A stretch of DNA of 64,000 nt, taken from the NCBI RefSeq assembly GCF_000145235.1, contig NC_014391.1, positions 4,906,001 to 4,970,000 of the forward strand. Direction: 5' to 3'. This document shows, piece by piece, positions 20,217 through 27,796 of the stretch. The notes under the pieces were generated by a model. It did no database searches, was not told the DNA's origin, and was given only the letters and a program-made list of their open reading frames with translations. The stretch's first letter is position 1. Every line of letters begins with the position of its first letter. Source of the stretch: Micromonospora aurantiaca ATCC 27029 (lineage in GTDB: Bacteria > Actinomycetota > Actinomycetes > Mycobacteriales > Micromonosporaceae). The position numbers and the translations under genes are program-made.

Positions 20217-21296
20217 TCAGAATGCCCCGGGTGTGGGCGGGGTCGCCGGACGTCCGGTGCGTCGCCGCCCGGCCCGCCATCCGCCCCGCCGTTCGGCCGC
20301 CAGCCGGGCCGCGCGGCGACCGCCCTCGTGCTCGATCTCCCGCTGCAACCGGCGCCAGCTCTCCCAGCGGCGCACCGGCAGCTCGCCGTCGTCCATCGCG
20401 GCCCGCACCGCGCAGCCCGGCTCGGCGTCGTGGGCGCAGTCGGCGTACCGGCAGCCGGCGGCCAGCTCGGTGATGTCGGCGAACGCCCGGTCCAGGCCGG
20501 CCGCGCCGTCGAGCAGGCCGACCGCCCGTACGCCCGGGGTGTCCAGCACCGCTCCCCCACCCGGCAGCGGCACCAGCGACCGCCAGGTGGTGGTGTGCCG
20601 GCCCTTGCCGTCGACCCGGCGGATCGCCTGGGTGCGCATCACGTCCGCCCCGGCCAGCGCGTTGACCAGGCTCGACTTGCCGGCGCCGGAGGGGCCGAGC
20701 AGGCCGAGCGTGCGCCCCGGGGCGACGTGCCTGCGCAGCGGCGCCAGGCCGGTGCCCCGCTCCGCGCTGACCGGCAGCACCGGCACCCCCGGCGCGAGGT
20801 CGGCCAGTTGCCGGGCCACCGCCGCCGGGTCGGCGGCCAGGTCGGCCTTGGTGAGCACGACGAGCGGCTCCGCCCCGGATTCGTGCACCAGGGAGAGCAG
20901 CCGTTCGATCCGCGCGGCGTCCGGTTCCGGGTGCACCGGCTCGACCACCGCGGCGGCGTCGAGGTTGGCGGCCAGCACCTGGCCGCTGGCGTCCTTGCCC
21001 GCGGTACGCCGCACCAGCGCGGTACGCCGCGGCAGCACCGCCTCCACCGTGACCGGGCCGTCCGGCCAGGTGGACAGCAGCACCCAGTCACCCGCGCAGG
21101 GCAGCGCGGTCAGGTCGCGGGCGGCGGCGGACAGCACGCCGCCGCCGAGGCTGGCCCGCACCGGCCCCTGCGGGCACAGCACGGTGCAGACGCCCCGGTC
21201 CACCCGGGCGACCCGCCCGGGACGGTGGCCGGCGCGCCGGTCGAGATGGGCCGCCCAGCCGGCGTCCCAGCCGAGGGCGGTCAGATCGAGAGTCAT
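20217..21296 (-). CDS. rsgA: Ribosome small subunit-dependent GTPase RsgA
   Basis: RsgA is a circularly permuted GTPase that helps mature the 30S subunit. The 359-residue protein has an N-terminal OB-fold region, the G4 motif LTKADL ahead of the G1 loop GPSGAGKSSLVNAL (the permuted order typical of RsgA), the G3-like LDTPGVR, and a C-terminal zinc region with CRYADCAHDAEPGC. The last 50 residues are arginine-rich. ATG 21296 has GAGGA 7-8 nt upstream. It is divergent from the 21534 gene. Confidence 0.92.
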   Translation of the reverse strand: MTLDLTALGWDAGWAAHLDRRAGHRPGRVARVDRGVCTVLCPQGPVRASLGGGVLSAAARDLTALPCAGDWVLLSTWPDGPVTVEAVLPRRTALVRRTAGKDASGQVLAANLDAAAVVEPVHPEPDAARIERLLSLVHESGAEPLVVLTKADLAADPAAVARQLADLAPGVPVLPVSAERGTGLAPLRRHVAPGRTLGLLGPSGAGKSSLVNALAGADVMRTQAIRRVDGKGRHTTTWRSLVPLPGGGAVLDTPGVRAVGLLDGAAGLDRAFADITELAAGCRYADCAHDAEPGCAVRAAMDDGELPVRRWESWRRLQREIEHEGGRRAARLAAERRGGWRAGRRRTGRPATPPTPGAF

Positions 21297-21509
21297 GGTG
21301 TCCTCATCGGTGTCGAGGGGAGGTACGGCGGAACACACGCGCTGCGACCGGCATGCGCACCACCTCCCCTCCGACTCCCGGTGCCGCGTACCCGACGACG
21401 TGGAGCCCGGCGCGTCCGGCGCCGGCCCTATGTCGTCGGCCCCGACGGTAGGTGGCACGCCGACGCGCCGAAAGCGATTTCCCCCCGGGCACGGCCCGGT
21501 CCGGCCCGC

Positions 21510-21515
21510 TAGGGT
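21510..21515 (+). promoter_or_regulatory. -10 box before the 21534 gene
   Basis: TAGGGT ends exactly 7 nt before a GTG at 21523. That GTG opens a four-codon frame whose TGA overlaps the ATG of the downstream gene. GGGTGAG just before the ATG could alternatively act as a weak ribosome binding site. Confidence 0.5.
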
Positions 21516-21533
21516 CGGACGGGTGAGAACGCG

Positions 21534-22250
21534 ATGACCGCCGACCCCCTGCTGCTGACCGGCGCGCTGGCCGAGGCGAACGACCGGCTGCTGCGTACCG
21601 TGTCCGGTCTGACCGCCGCGGACGTCGCGGCGCCCTCGCTGCTGCCGGGCTGGACCCGCGCGCACGTGCTCACCCACCTGGCCCGCAACGCCGACGGGTT
21701 CGTCAACCTGCTCACCTCGGCGCGCACCGGCGAGGAGATCCCGATGTACGCCTCGGCGCAGGCCCGCGCCGACGACATCGACGCCGGCGCCGACCGCGGC
21801 CCGGCCGACCTGCTGGACGACGTACGCCGCAGCGGCCAGCGCTTCGACGCGGCGGTCGCGGCGATGCCCGTGGACGCCTGGGGCGCCACGGTGCAGACCC
21901 GGCGTGGCCCGTGGCCGGCGGCGATGCTGGTCTGGGGGCGGCTGCGCGAGGTCGAGGTGCACCACGTCGACCTGGCGGCCGGTTACCGGCCCGCGGACTG
22001 GCCGGAGGCGTTCGCCCAGCGGCTGCTGCACGAGGTGGTGACCGGGCTGGCCGGCAACCCGGCCGCACCGGCCATGGTGCTGCGTTTCGACGGCGCGGCG
22101 TCCGAACTCGTCGTGGGTGACCCGGAGGGGGCGCCCACGGTCACCGGCCCCGCGCCGGAACTCGCCGCCTGGCTGACCGGCCGGGGCGCGGGCGAGCTGC
22201 TCACCGTCGAACCCGACGGCCCCCTGCCGAACCCACCGGAATGGATCTGA
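21534..22250 (+). CDS. Maleylpyruvate isomerase family mycothiol-dependent enzyme
   Basis: The 238-residue protein fits the DinB-like mycothiol-dependent maleylpyruvate isomerase family of actinobacteria. The N-terminal helical bundle has LLPGWTRAHVLTHLARNADG (residues about 39-58), where the histidine is a likely metal ligand, and WGRLREVEVHHVDLAAGY supplies further histidines. The C-terminal third resembles an SCP2-like substrate domain. The true substrate cannot be read from sequence, since the family includes detoxification enzymes. Its stop overlaps the start of the metallo-hydrolase gene by 10 nt, so the two are probably co-translated. Confidence 0.88.
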   Translation: MTADPLLLTGALAEANDRLLRTVSGLTAADVAAPSLLPGWTRAHVLTHLARNADGFVNLLTSARTGEEIPMYASAQARADDIDAGADRGPADLLDDVRRSGQRFDAAVAAMPVDAWGATVQTRRGPWPAAMLVWGRLREVEVHHVDLAAGYRPADWPEAFAQRLLHEVVTGLAGNPAAPAMVLRFDGAASELVVGDPEGAPTVTGPAPELAAWLTGRGAGELLTVEPDGPLPNPPEWI

Positions 22251-22912
22251 ACATCGTCATGACCTACACCGGAGACGTCACGCCCGGCGGTCCGCCGGCC
22301 GTGCGCGAGCTCGACCGGCTCACCGTCACCAAGCTGTCGGTGGGCCCGATGGACAACAACGCCTATCTGCTGCGCTGCAACGCCACCGGCGAGCAGGTGC
22401 TGATCGACGCCGCGAACGAGGCGCCGCGCCTGCTGGAGCTGGTCGGCGACGGCGGGCTGGCCGCCGTGGTGACCACCCACCAGCACATGGACCACTGGGT
22501 CGCGCTGGAGGAGGTGGTGGCCAAGACCGGGGCGCGCGCGCTGGTGCACGCCGACGACGCCGAGGGCCTGCCCATCGAGGCCGAGCGGCTCGCCGACGGC
22601 GACACGGTGCCGGTCGGTGACTGCGGGCTGGAGGTCATCCACCTGCGCGGGCACACACCGGGCTCGATCGCGCTGCTCTACCGCGACCCGGCCGGCACCC
22701 CGCATCTCTTCACCGGGGACTCCCTCTTCCCGGGTGGCGTGGGAAACACGGACCAGGATCCGGAGCGCTTCGGCCGGCTCATCGACGACGTCGAGGCCAA
22801 GCTGTTCGACCGGCTGCCGGACGACACCTGGTTCTACCCGGGCCACGGCAAGGACAGCACCATCGGCGCCGAGCGGCCCGCGTTGCCGCAGTGGCGCGCC
22901 CGCGGCTGGTGA
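22241..22912 (+). CDS. Metallo-beta-lactamase fold hydrolase
   Basis: This 223-residue protein has the metal-binding motif TTHQHMDHW, a later His in HLRGHTPGS, Asp in FTGDSLFP, and His in YPGHGKDS, the set of ligands of a glyoxalase II-like dinuclear hydrolase. The substrate is unknown; pairing with a mycothiol-type enzyme suggests thiol-ester or thiol-adduct hydrolysis, which is inference. ATG 22241 lies inside the preceding gene; an alternative ATG at 22259 would remove 6 residues. A perfect 14 bp hairpin follows the stop. Confidence 0.9.
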   Translation: MDLNIVMTYTGDVTPGGPPAVRELDRLTVTKLSVGPMDNNAYLLRCNATGEQVLIDAANEAPRLLELVGDGGLAAVVTTHQHMDHWVALEEVVAKTGARALVHADDAEGLPIEAERLADGDTVPVGDCGLEVIHLRGHTPGSIALLYRDPAGTPHLFTGDSLFPGGVGNTDQDPERFGRLIDDVEAKLFDRLPDDTWFYPGHGKDSTIGAERPALPQWRARGW

Positions 22913-22915
22913 GGA

Positions 22916-22954
22916 CGCCCGGCCCGGCCTCCCCCGTGACGGCCGGGCCGGGCG
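22916..22954. terminator. Bidirectional hairpin between convergent genes
   Basis: A perfect 14 bp stem (22916-22929 with 22941-22954, CGCCCGGCCCGGCC) and 11 nt loop lies between the stop of the metallo-hydrolase (22912) and the stop of the DedA gene (22958). Confidence 0.8.
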
Positions 22955-22957
22955 CGG

Positions 22958-23566
22958 TCAGGCAGTGAGCGCCCGCAGCCGGCGCCGGGTGGCGAGCAGC
23001 ACCGGGCCGGCCAGCAGCAGCCCGACCGCCATGGTCAGCACCGTGGGGTTGAGCGCCCCGGGGAGCAGGCCGGTCAGCGCCCGCGCGGCGAGCCCCAGCG
23101 CCACGTAGAGCCCGGCCCACGCGGTCGCCCCGGCCGCCGCGCAGACCAGGAACCGCCGGTACGACATCCGCAGCCCGCCCGCGGCCAGCGGCAGCAACGC
23201 GTTGAACACCGGCAGGAACGGCGCCACCAGCACGATCCGTCCTCCGCCGCGGTGCAGCAGCGTCTCGGCTGCGGCCCAGCGGGACTCGCCGATCCAGCCG
23301 CCCACCCGGCTGTCCCGCAGCCGCCCGCCCCAGCGCCGGCCGGCGAAGAAACTCAGCGACCAGCCGACCAGGCAGCCCGCGACCACCGCCGCGACGGTGA
23401 GCGCCCCACCGGCCGGACGACCCGCGCCGACCGCGGCCAGGACCGCGGCGTCGCCGGGCACCAGCACCCCGATCAGGGGTACGGCGTCGGCGAGCATGAC
23501 CACGCCGAGCAGCCCCATCAACAGGGTGGTGGGCAGCTCACCGGCGGCGGCCACGAGTTCGTTCAT
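22958..23566 (-). CDS. DedA family membrane protein
   Basis: The 202-residue protein belongs to the DedA/VTT family of integral membrane proteins linked to lipid carrier (undecaprenyl phosphate or phosphatidylethanolamine) translocation and membrane homeostasis. It has about five hydrophobic segments and the family features VPLIGVLVPGDAAV near the N-terminus and LVAPFLPVFNALLPLAAG then MSYRRF in the second half. ATG 23566 is 7 nt from a TAGCGT -10 box, which supports this start and a leaderless message. Confidence 0.88.
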   Translation of the reverse strand: MNELVAAAGELPTTLLMGLLGVVMLADAVPLIGVLVPGDAAVLAAVGAGRPAGGALTVAAVVAGCLVGWSLSFFAGRRWGGRLRDSRVGGWIGESRWAAAETLLHRGGGRIVLVAPFLPVFNALLPLAAGGLRMSYRRFLVCAAAGATAWAGLYVALGLAARALTGLLPGALNPTVLTMAVGLLLAGPVLLATRRRLRALTA

Positions 23567-23573
23567 GAGCTGC

Positions 23574-23579
23574 ACGCTA
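23574..23579 (-). promoter_or_regulatory. Leaderless -10 box of the DedA gene
   Basis: Minus-strand TAGCGT ends 7 nt before ATG 23566, with no Shine-Dalgarno between. Confidence 0.6.
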
Positions 23580-23665
23580 TGCGGCGGCGGCACGCGGGCG
23601 CATCGGGCATGATCCCCCAGTGGTCCCCGACACCCGGCCGGGGAGACCCCTAGGGTCAGCCGGGC

Positions 23666-24340
23666 TCATCGGGGCCGGAGCACCTGCACCCGGCGTACCG
23701 GGGAGTCGACCGAGGGTTCGGTGGTCGGCACCGGGTAGCTCGCCACCAGTTCCAGCCCGTCCGGCGGCAGGTGGCCCCGGTCCGGGTCACCGACCAGCAC
23801 CTGCACGCCGTGCGCGGCGCAGCGCCGCAGGTAGGGCAGGACCCGGGCGGCCAGGCCCGCGTCGTAGAGGGCGTCCCCTGCCACCAGCAGGTCGGCGCCG
23901 GTCACCCCGTCGAGCAGGTCGGCGCCGTCGGCTGTCACCCGGACCCGGTTGGCCCGGGCATTGACGGTGACCGCCGCCACCGCGTACGGGTCGATGTCGT
24001 TGGCGATGACCTGGTCGGCCCCGGCGAGCGCGGCGGCGATGGCGACCAGCCCCGAGCCGGCCCCCAGGTCGAGCACCCGCCGCCCGGCGGCCAGCTCCGG
24101 GTGGTCCAGCAGGTGCCGGGCGAGCGCCTGGCCACCGGCCCAGACCGACGCCCAGTACGGCGGCGGCAGCGACCGCCCGGCGGCGGCCTCCATCCGGGCC
24201 CACCACAGGATGGCGTCCTCGGCCAGGTACAGGCGCACCTCCGGCACGAACGGCGTACCGACCAGGCGCAGGCGGTCCGGGCCCCCGCCGGGCGCCGCGA
24301 TCTCCTGCTCCAGGTCGGCCAGAGCCGTCTGCCTGCTCAT
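23666..24340 (-). CDS. Class I SAM-dependent methyltransferase, Nnt1/ETFB-lysine type
   Basis: The 224-residue protein has a Rossmann methyltransferase core: motif I RVLDLGAGSGLVAIAAA (about residues 90-106), the acidic loop VIANDIDPYA, and LLVAGDALYDA. An upstream YWASVWAGGQALARHL matches proteins related to the lysine methyltransferase of electron transfer flavoprotein beta and Nnt1. The target, possibly a protein lysine, is unknown. ATG 24340 has no clear ribosome binding site; an ATG 12 nt upstream is an alternative start. Confidence 0.85.
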   Translation of the reverse strand: MSRQTALADLEQEIAAPGGGPDRLRLVGTPFVPEVRLYLAEDAILWWARMEAAAGRSLPPPYWASVWAGGQALARHLLDHPELAAGRRVLDLGAGSGLVAIAAALAGADQVIANDIDPYAVAAVTVNARANRVRVTADGADLLDGVTGADLLVAGDALYDAGLAARVLPYLRRCAAHGVQVLVGDPDRGHLPPDGLELVASYPVPTTEPSVDSPVRRVQVLRPR

Positions 24341-24447
24341 CGGGGCAAGCATGCCGTGCCCGGCCCGACGGCGGGGTCTTTTTCCGGTCGCGCACGTATT
24401 CACGGGCGCGCCGCGCGCTTCCGGCAGCGGATTCCGGTCCGGACGGT

Positions 24448-24453
24448 TACTGT
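24448..24453 (+). promoter_or_regulatory. Possible -10 box of the cold shock gene
   Basis: TACTGT lies about 68 nt before the cold shock protein ATG, leaving a long 5' leader as is common for csp genes. No good -35 hexamer is seen, so this is tentative. Confidence 0.3.
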
Positions 24454-24520
24454 CAGGGTGGTACAGGGCGATCACCGGCCGCGGAGCCGGTGCTCGCTCG
24501 CATTGAACAGGGAGAGACGC

Positions 24521-24724
24521 ATGGCAACCGGCACGGTCAAGTGGTTCAACTCGGAAAAGGGCTTCGGCTTCATCGAGCAGGACGGCGGAGGCCCGGACGT
24601 GTTCGTCCACTACTCGGCCATCCAGAGCAGTGGCTACCGCGAGCTGAACGAGGGCCAGAAGGTCGAGTTCGAGGTGACCCAGGGGCAGAAGGGCCCGCAG
24701 GCGGACAACGTTCGTCCGATGTAA
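24521..24724 (+). CDS. Cold shock protein, CspA family
   Basis: This 67-residue single-domain OB-fold protein binds single-stranded RNA and DNA. It starts ATGTVKWFNSEKGFGFIEQD and shows RNP1 (KGFGFI) and RNP2 (VFVHY). GGGAGAG lies about 6 nt before the ATG. Its length and sequence are typical; actinobacteria carry several paralogues, so this one may be constitutive rather than cold-induced. It is a single gene flanked by opposite-strand genes. Confidence 0.97.
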   Translation: MATGTVKWFNSEKGFGFIEQDGGGPDVFVHYSAIQSSGYRELNEGQKVEFEVTQGQKGPQADNVRPM

Positions 24725-24773
24725 CGCGTGCCGGTGGCGGCGGTCGGGCTCCGACCGCCGCCGCAGTGCATCC

Positions 24774-26048
24774 TCAGAACGGCGCGGCCGGCAGGTCGCG
24801 CCGTTTCCGTAGTGGCCCGGCCAGCAGGATCAGCGGGGTCAGCGCCAGCCAGGCGGTCATCACCCGGATCGCGCCGCCCGGCCCCCACGCCGCGCCCAGC
24901 GCCCCGGCGAGCAGGGCGGCCAGCGGAATCGTCCCGTAGTTGAGCAGCTGCATGCTCACCGTGACGCGGCCGAGCAGCCGGTACGGCGTGTACGTCTGCC
25001 GGAAACTGCCCTTGACCACGTTGCCGACGGCGACGCCGAGGCTCACCAGGATCCCGCCGAGCACCAGCCAGCCGGTGCGCGCGCCGGGCCCGGCGAGCGG
25101 GATCAGCAGCGCGGGCGGGCCGGTGAGGGCACCGGCGACCAGCAGCGTCCGGGCGCTGCCGAGCCGCCGGGACAGGCGCGCGGCCAGCGCGGCGCCGATC
25201 ACGCCGCCGAGGCTGGCGAGTCCGATCAGGAGGCCGACCAGCCCGGCGGGCAGCTCGGCCGAGCGGACCAGGAACACCACGAGCACGGCCTGGTAGCCGG
25301 TGAGCCCGATGTTGCTGGCCGCCCCGAAGACCGTCAGCACCCGCAGGTACGGGTCGCGGACGACGAACCGCAGCCCGGCGGCGACCTCGCGGCGCAGCGA
25401 CGTCGTCCCGGCGGGACGGTGCGGCCGGGGTTCGGCCGCGCGGATGCGGCGCAGGCACAGCGCGGAGAGCAGGAAGCTCAGCGCGTCCAGCGCCACCGCG
25501 GCCACCGCGCCGACGAGCTGGGCGACCAGGCCGGCCAGCCCGGGCCCGACCAGGTAGCTCGCGGTCTGGGTGGCGTGCAGGCGGGCGTTGGCCTCGGGCA
25601 CCTGCCCGGGACGCAGCAGCGTGGGCAGGTAGACCTGGTCGGCGGTCTCGAAGAAGACCCGGGCCAGTCCGGCGCCCAGCGCCACGACCAGCAGGTGGCC
25701 GACGGTGAGCAGGCCGAGCAGGGCGGCCACCGGCACGCTCGCGAACAGCGCGGCGGCGACCAGGTCGGCGGCGATCATCACGGGCCGGCGGCGGACGCGG
25801 TCGACCCACGCCCCGACCGGCAGCCCGGCGAGCAGCCACGGCAGCCACGCCGCCGCGGTGAGCACCGCCACCTGGAACGTGGTCGCGTCGAGCACCGCGA
25901 CCGCGACCAGCGGCAGCGCCACGACGGTCATGTTGTTGCCCACGGCGCTGACCGTGTGGGCGGTCCAGAGCAGCCGGAAGTCGCGGTGCCGGAACAAGCC
26001 GCCGGGCGGCGCGTCGACCGGGCCGGACGTCCGCGCGGTGGCGGTCAC
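24774..26048 (-). CDS. MFS transporter
   Basis: The 424-residue protein has about 12 hydrophobic segments and begins, after a short cytosolic stretch, with LFRHRDFRLLWTAHTVSAVG, typical of MFS exporters of the MDR/enterobactin-exporter (DHA3) type. The loop between segments 2 and 3 has GAWVDRVRRRPVM, the MFS motif A. The substrate is unknown. The GTG at 26048 overlaps the stop of the ArsR-type gene (GTGA), so regulator and exporter are one operon and the exporter is probably controlled by that regulator. Confidence 0.9.
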   Translation of the reverse strand: MTATARTSGPVDAPPGGLFRHRDFRLLWTAHTVSAVGNNMTVVALPLVAVAVLDATTFQVAVLTAAAWLPWLLAGLPVGAWVDRVRRRPVMIAADLVAAALFASVPVAALLGLLTVGHLLVVALGAGLARVFFETADQVYLPTLLRPGQVPEANARLHATQTASYLVGPGLAGLVAQLVGAVAAVALDALSFLLSALCLRRIRAAEPRPHRPAGTTSLRREVAAGLRFVVRDPYLRVLTVFGAASNIGLTGYQAVLVVFLVRSAELPAGLVGLLIGLASLGGVIGAALAARLSRRLGSARTLLVAGALTGPPALLIPLAGPGARTGWLVLGGILVSLGVAVGNVVKGSFRQTYTPYRLLGRVTVSMQLLNYGTIPLAALLAGALGAAWGPGGAIRVMTAWLALTPLILLAGPLRKRRDLPAAPF

Positions 26049-26620
26049 GGCCGGCCCGGGACGCCGTGGGCGAACACGAAGACCGGTTCGCGGCGGCGCC
26101 CGTCGTCGGGCACCGTCCGGTCGGCCCACCGGGCCAGCAGCTCGATCACCTCGCGGCTGAGTTCGGCCAGCTCGTCCGGGGTCAGGTGCAGCCACTTGTC
26201 GGTGCTGAACGGCCCTTCGCCCCACGCGGCGTGCGCCTCGTCGGGCGCCGCCTGCCAGGCGCGGACCAGCTCGGCGTGCCGCTCCAGGTTGAGTGAACTG
26301 GCCGCGTCGGCCACCACCCGGGCCGCCGGGTCGTCGTCGAAGTCGCTGTTGGACCAGCGCACCCCCCGGTCGCGCAGCCGCCACCAGCGTTCCCGGCGGT
26401 CGCGGGCCAGCTCGGGCGCCTCGACCAGCAGGTCCGCGGCGGCGAGCACCTTGAGGTGGTGGCTCACGTTCGCCGGCGCCTGGCCGGTGTGCTCGGCGAG
26501 CGTGCCGACTGTGCACGGGCCGTACACCTTGAGCACGTCCATGAGCCGGCGGCGCAGTGGGTGGGCGAGCGCGGCGAGCACCCGCGAGTCGGTGACCTGC
26601 CGGACCGTGGGCTGTTCCAT
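26045..26620 (-). CDS. ArsR-type winged-helix transcriptional regulator
   Basis: The 191-residue protein has an N-terminal winged-helix domain: LAALAHPLRRRLMDVLKVYG, TVGTLAEHTGQAPANVSHHL (recognition helix, about residues 41-60) and KVLAAADLLVEAP. The C-terminal half, rich in acidic and aromatic residues, may bind an effector. No obvious metal-binding CxC motif is visible, so it is probably not a metal sensor. It is the first gene of a two-gene operon with an MFS exporter. A concentric inverted repeat starting 15 nt upstream of ATG 26620 is a likely operator for autoregulation. Confidence 0.9.
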   Translation of the reverse strand: MEQPTVRQVTDSRVLAALAHPLRRRLMDVLKVYGPCTVGTLAEHTGQAPANVSHHLKVLAAADLLVEAPELARDRRERWWRLRDRGVRWSNSDFDDDPAARVVADAASSLNLERHAELVRAWQAAPDEAHAAWGEGPFSTDKWLHLTPDELAELSREVIELLARWADRTVPDDGRRREPVFVFAHGVPGRP

Positions 26621-26634
26621 CCGGCGAGTCTGAC

Positions 26635-26671
26635 ATTCGCAAGAGCTGTTGCGCAATATCTCTTGCCGAAT
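26635..26671. promoter_or_regulatory. Concentric inverted repeat, likely ArsR-type operator
   Basis: Outer arms ATTCGCAAGAG (26635-26645) and CTCTTGCCGAAT (26660-26671) match except for one inserted base. A perfect palindrome TTGCGCAA (26649-26656) lies at their centre. The element is A+T-rich for this genome and sits directly before the regulator gene. Confidence 0.65.
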
Positions 26672-26717
26672 GAGCCGGACCGGGGCGCCGCGACACGACG
26701 GTCGCGGCGCCGGACGG

Positions 26718-27626
26718 TCAGGCGGTCAGCCGGCGGGACAGTTCGTCGGCCACGTCCCGGGCGATCTGCGGCGGGATGGCCTCGGCGATCTTCTCCGGCG
26801 GCAGCCCGGCCAGCACCCCGGAGACGATCTGCTGCTCGTCGGTGAAGTCCTTGCCGGACAACTCGTTCACCTGCGCCACGAGTGCCGGCCAGGCGCGCAG
26901 CATCGCCAGCATCTGCTGCAACGGCGAGTTCGCCATGGGCGGGTTGACCAGCCCGGTGGTGTTCGCCGGCGAGATGAGCCAGTTGCGCAGGTTCTGCAGG
27001 TCGGCCAGGACGTCGCCGACCGTACGGCTCTTCGAGCCGGTGTTCCCGATGAGCTTGTCGGTCTGTTCCATGTCGTCCTCCGGTTTCACGACGGCGATCA
27101 TCCCGATCGCGGTGAGGTAGCGGCGGAACAGCGGGGTCTGGTCCCGCCCCGCCTTTGTGGAGTCGCGGAAGAAGCTGAAGTGGGTGTGGAACAGGTGGCT
27201 GCTGTCGCCGCCGGTCCGCCGTCCCAGCCGGTCCCAGCGGCGCACCGTCCGCCCGTCCGGGGAGTAGATGATCTCCCGGATGTCCCGGGTGTCGGCCGCG
27301 TTCGCGGCGCACTGCGCCACCATCCAGGCGGAGAAGGTCCGCAGGTTGTGCGTGCCGCCGCCGGAGCGGACCGAGAACGTGCCGACGTCCAGCGCTGACG
27401 CGTACAACGTGAGCCCGGACCGGTCCCGGCTGGACTCCACCACCGAGTAGTCGTTCGTGACGACCCGGTCGGAGCCGCAGTGGTAACCGCCACGGTGGTT
27501 CACGTCGCCGACGATGCCGACCTCCGCCGGCTCCAGGTCGTCGGCGCGTACGGCGTTCTTGTCGACGTTGAGATAGGTGAGTAACAGGTTCCGGACGGCC
27601 AGCAGGTTCGCCGGGGCCGACGTCAT
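26718..27626 (-). CDS. Uncharacterised protein resembling an M15-type peptidase domain
   Basis: This 302-residue protein has no signal peptide. The N-terminal half (about 36-155) has a possible metal-ligand set recalling LAS (M15) peptidoglycan peptidases: H49 in GGYHCGSDR, D80 in YASALDVG, and H147/H149 in HLFHTHFSFF. However, the usual His seven residues before the Asp is Thr73, so activity is uncertain. The C-terminal half is helical, ending with a PPEKIAEAIPPQIARDVADE segment of a style seen in actinophage lysis or tail proteins. GGGGAG lies 6 nt before ATG 27626. No other phage genes adjoin it. Function is unknown. Confidence 0.75.
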   Translation of the reverse strand: MTSAPANLLAVRNLLLTYLNVDKNAVRADDLEPAEVGIVGDVNHRGGYHCGSDRVVTNDYSVVESSRDRSGLTLYASALDVGTFSVRSGGGTHNLRTFSAWMVAQCAANAADTRDIREIIYSPDGRTVRRWDRLGRRTGGDSSHLFHTHFSFFRDSTKAGRDQTPLFRRYLTAIGMIAVVKPEDDMEQTDKLIGNTGSKSRTVGDVLADLQNLRNWLISPANTTGLVNPPMANSPLQQMLAMLRAWPALVAQVNELSGKDFTDEQQIVSGVLAGLPPEKIAEAIPPQIARDVADELSRRLTA

Positions 27627-27729
27627 GGCAGCTCCCCTTCCGATCGATGACCGGCGAGGGCACGACAATCACACCGCGTGATGACATGCGATCCGCGGAC
27701 GCGCCCCGCCGGATAACTGCACGGCACCG

Positions 27730-27771
27730 GGCACTTGCTCCGAGCTTAACCACGGTTAGGCAGAAGTGCCC
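27730..27771. repeat. Nested inverted repeat upstream of the M15-like gene
   Basis: GGGCACTT (27730-27737) pairs with AAGTGCCC (27764-27771), and an inner palindrome TAACCACGGTTA lies at 27747-27758. The element is between the CocE-type stop (27797) and the M15-like start (27626), so it could be a transcript-end hairpin for the former or an operator for the latter. Confidence 0.45.
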
Positions 27772-27796
27772 AGCTCAGGGGCGCTTTTTTGAACTA

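Noticed and set aside
26718..27626. Whole prophage around the M15-like gene
   Set aside because: No integrase, structural, packaging or attachment-site sequence was found nearby; a single gene is not enough.
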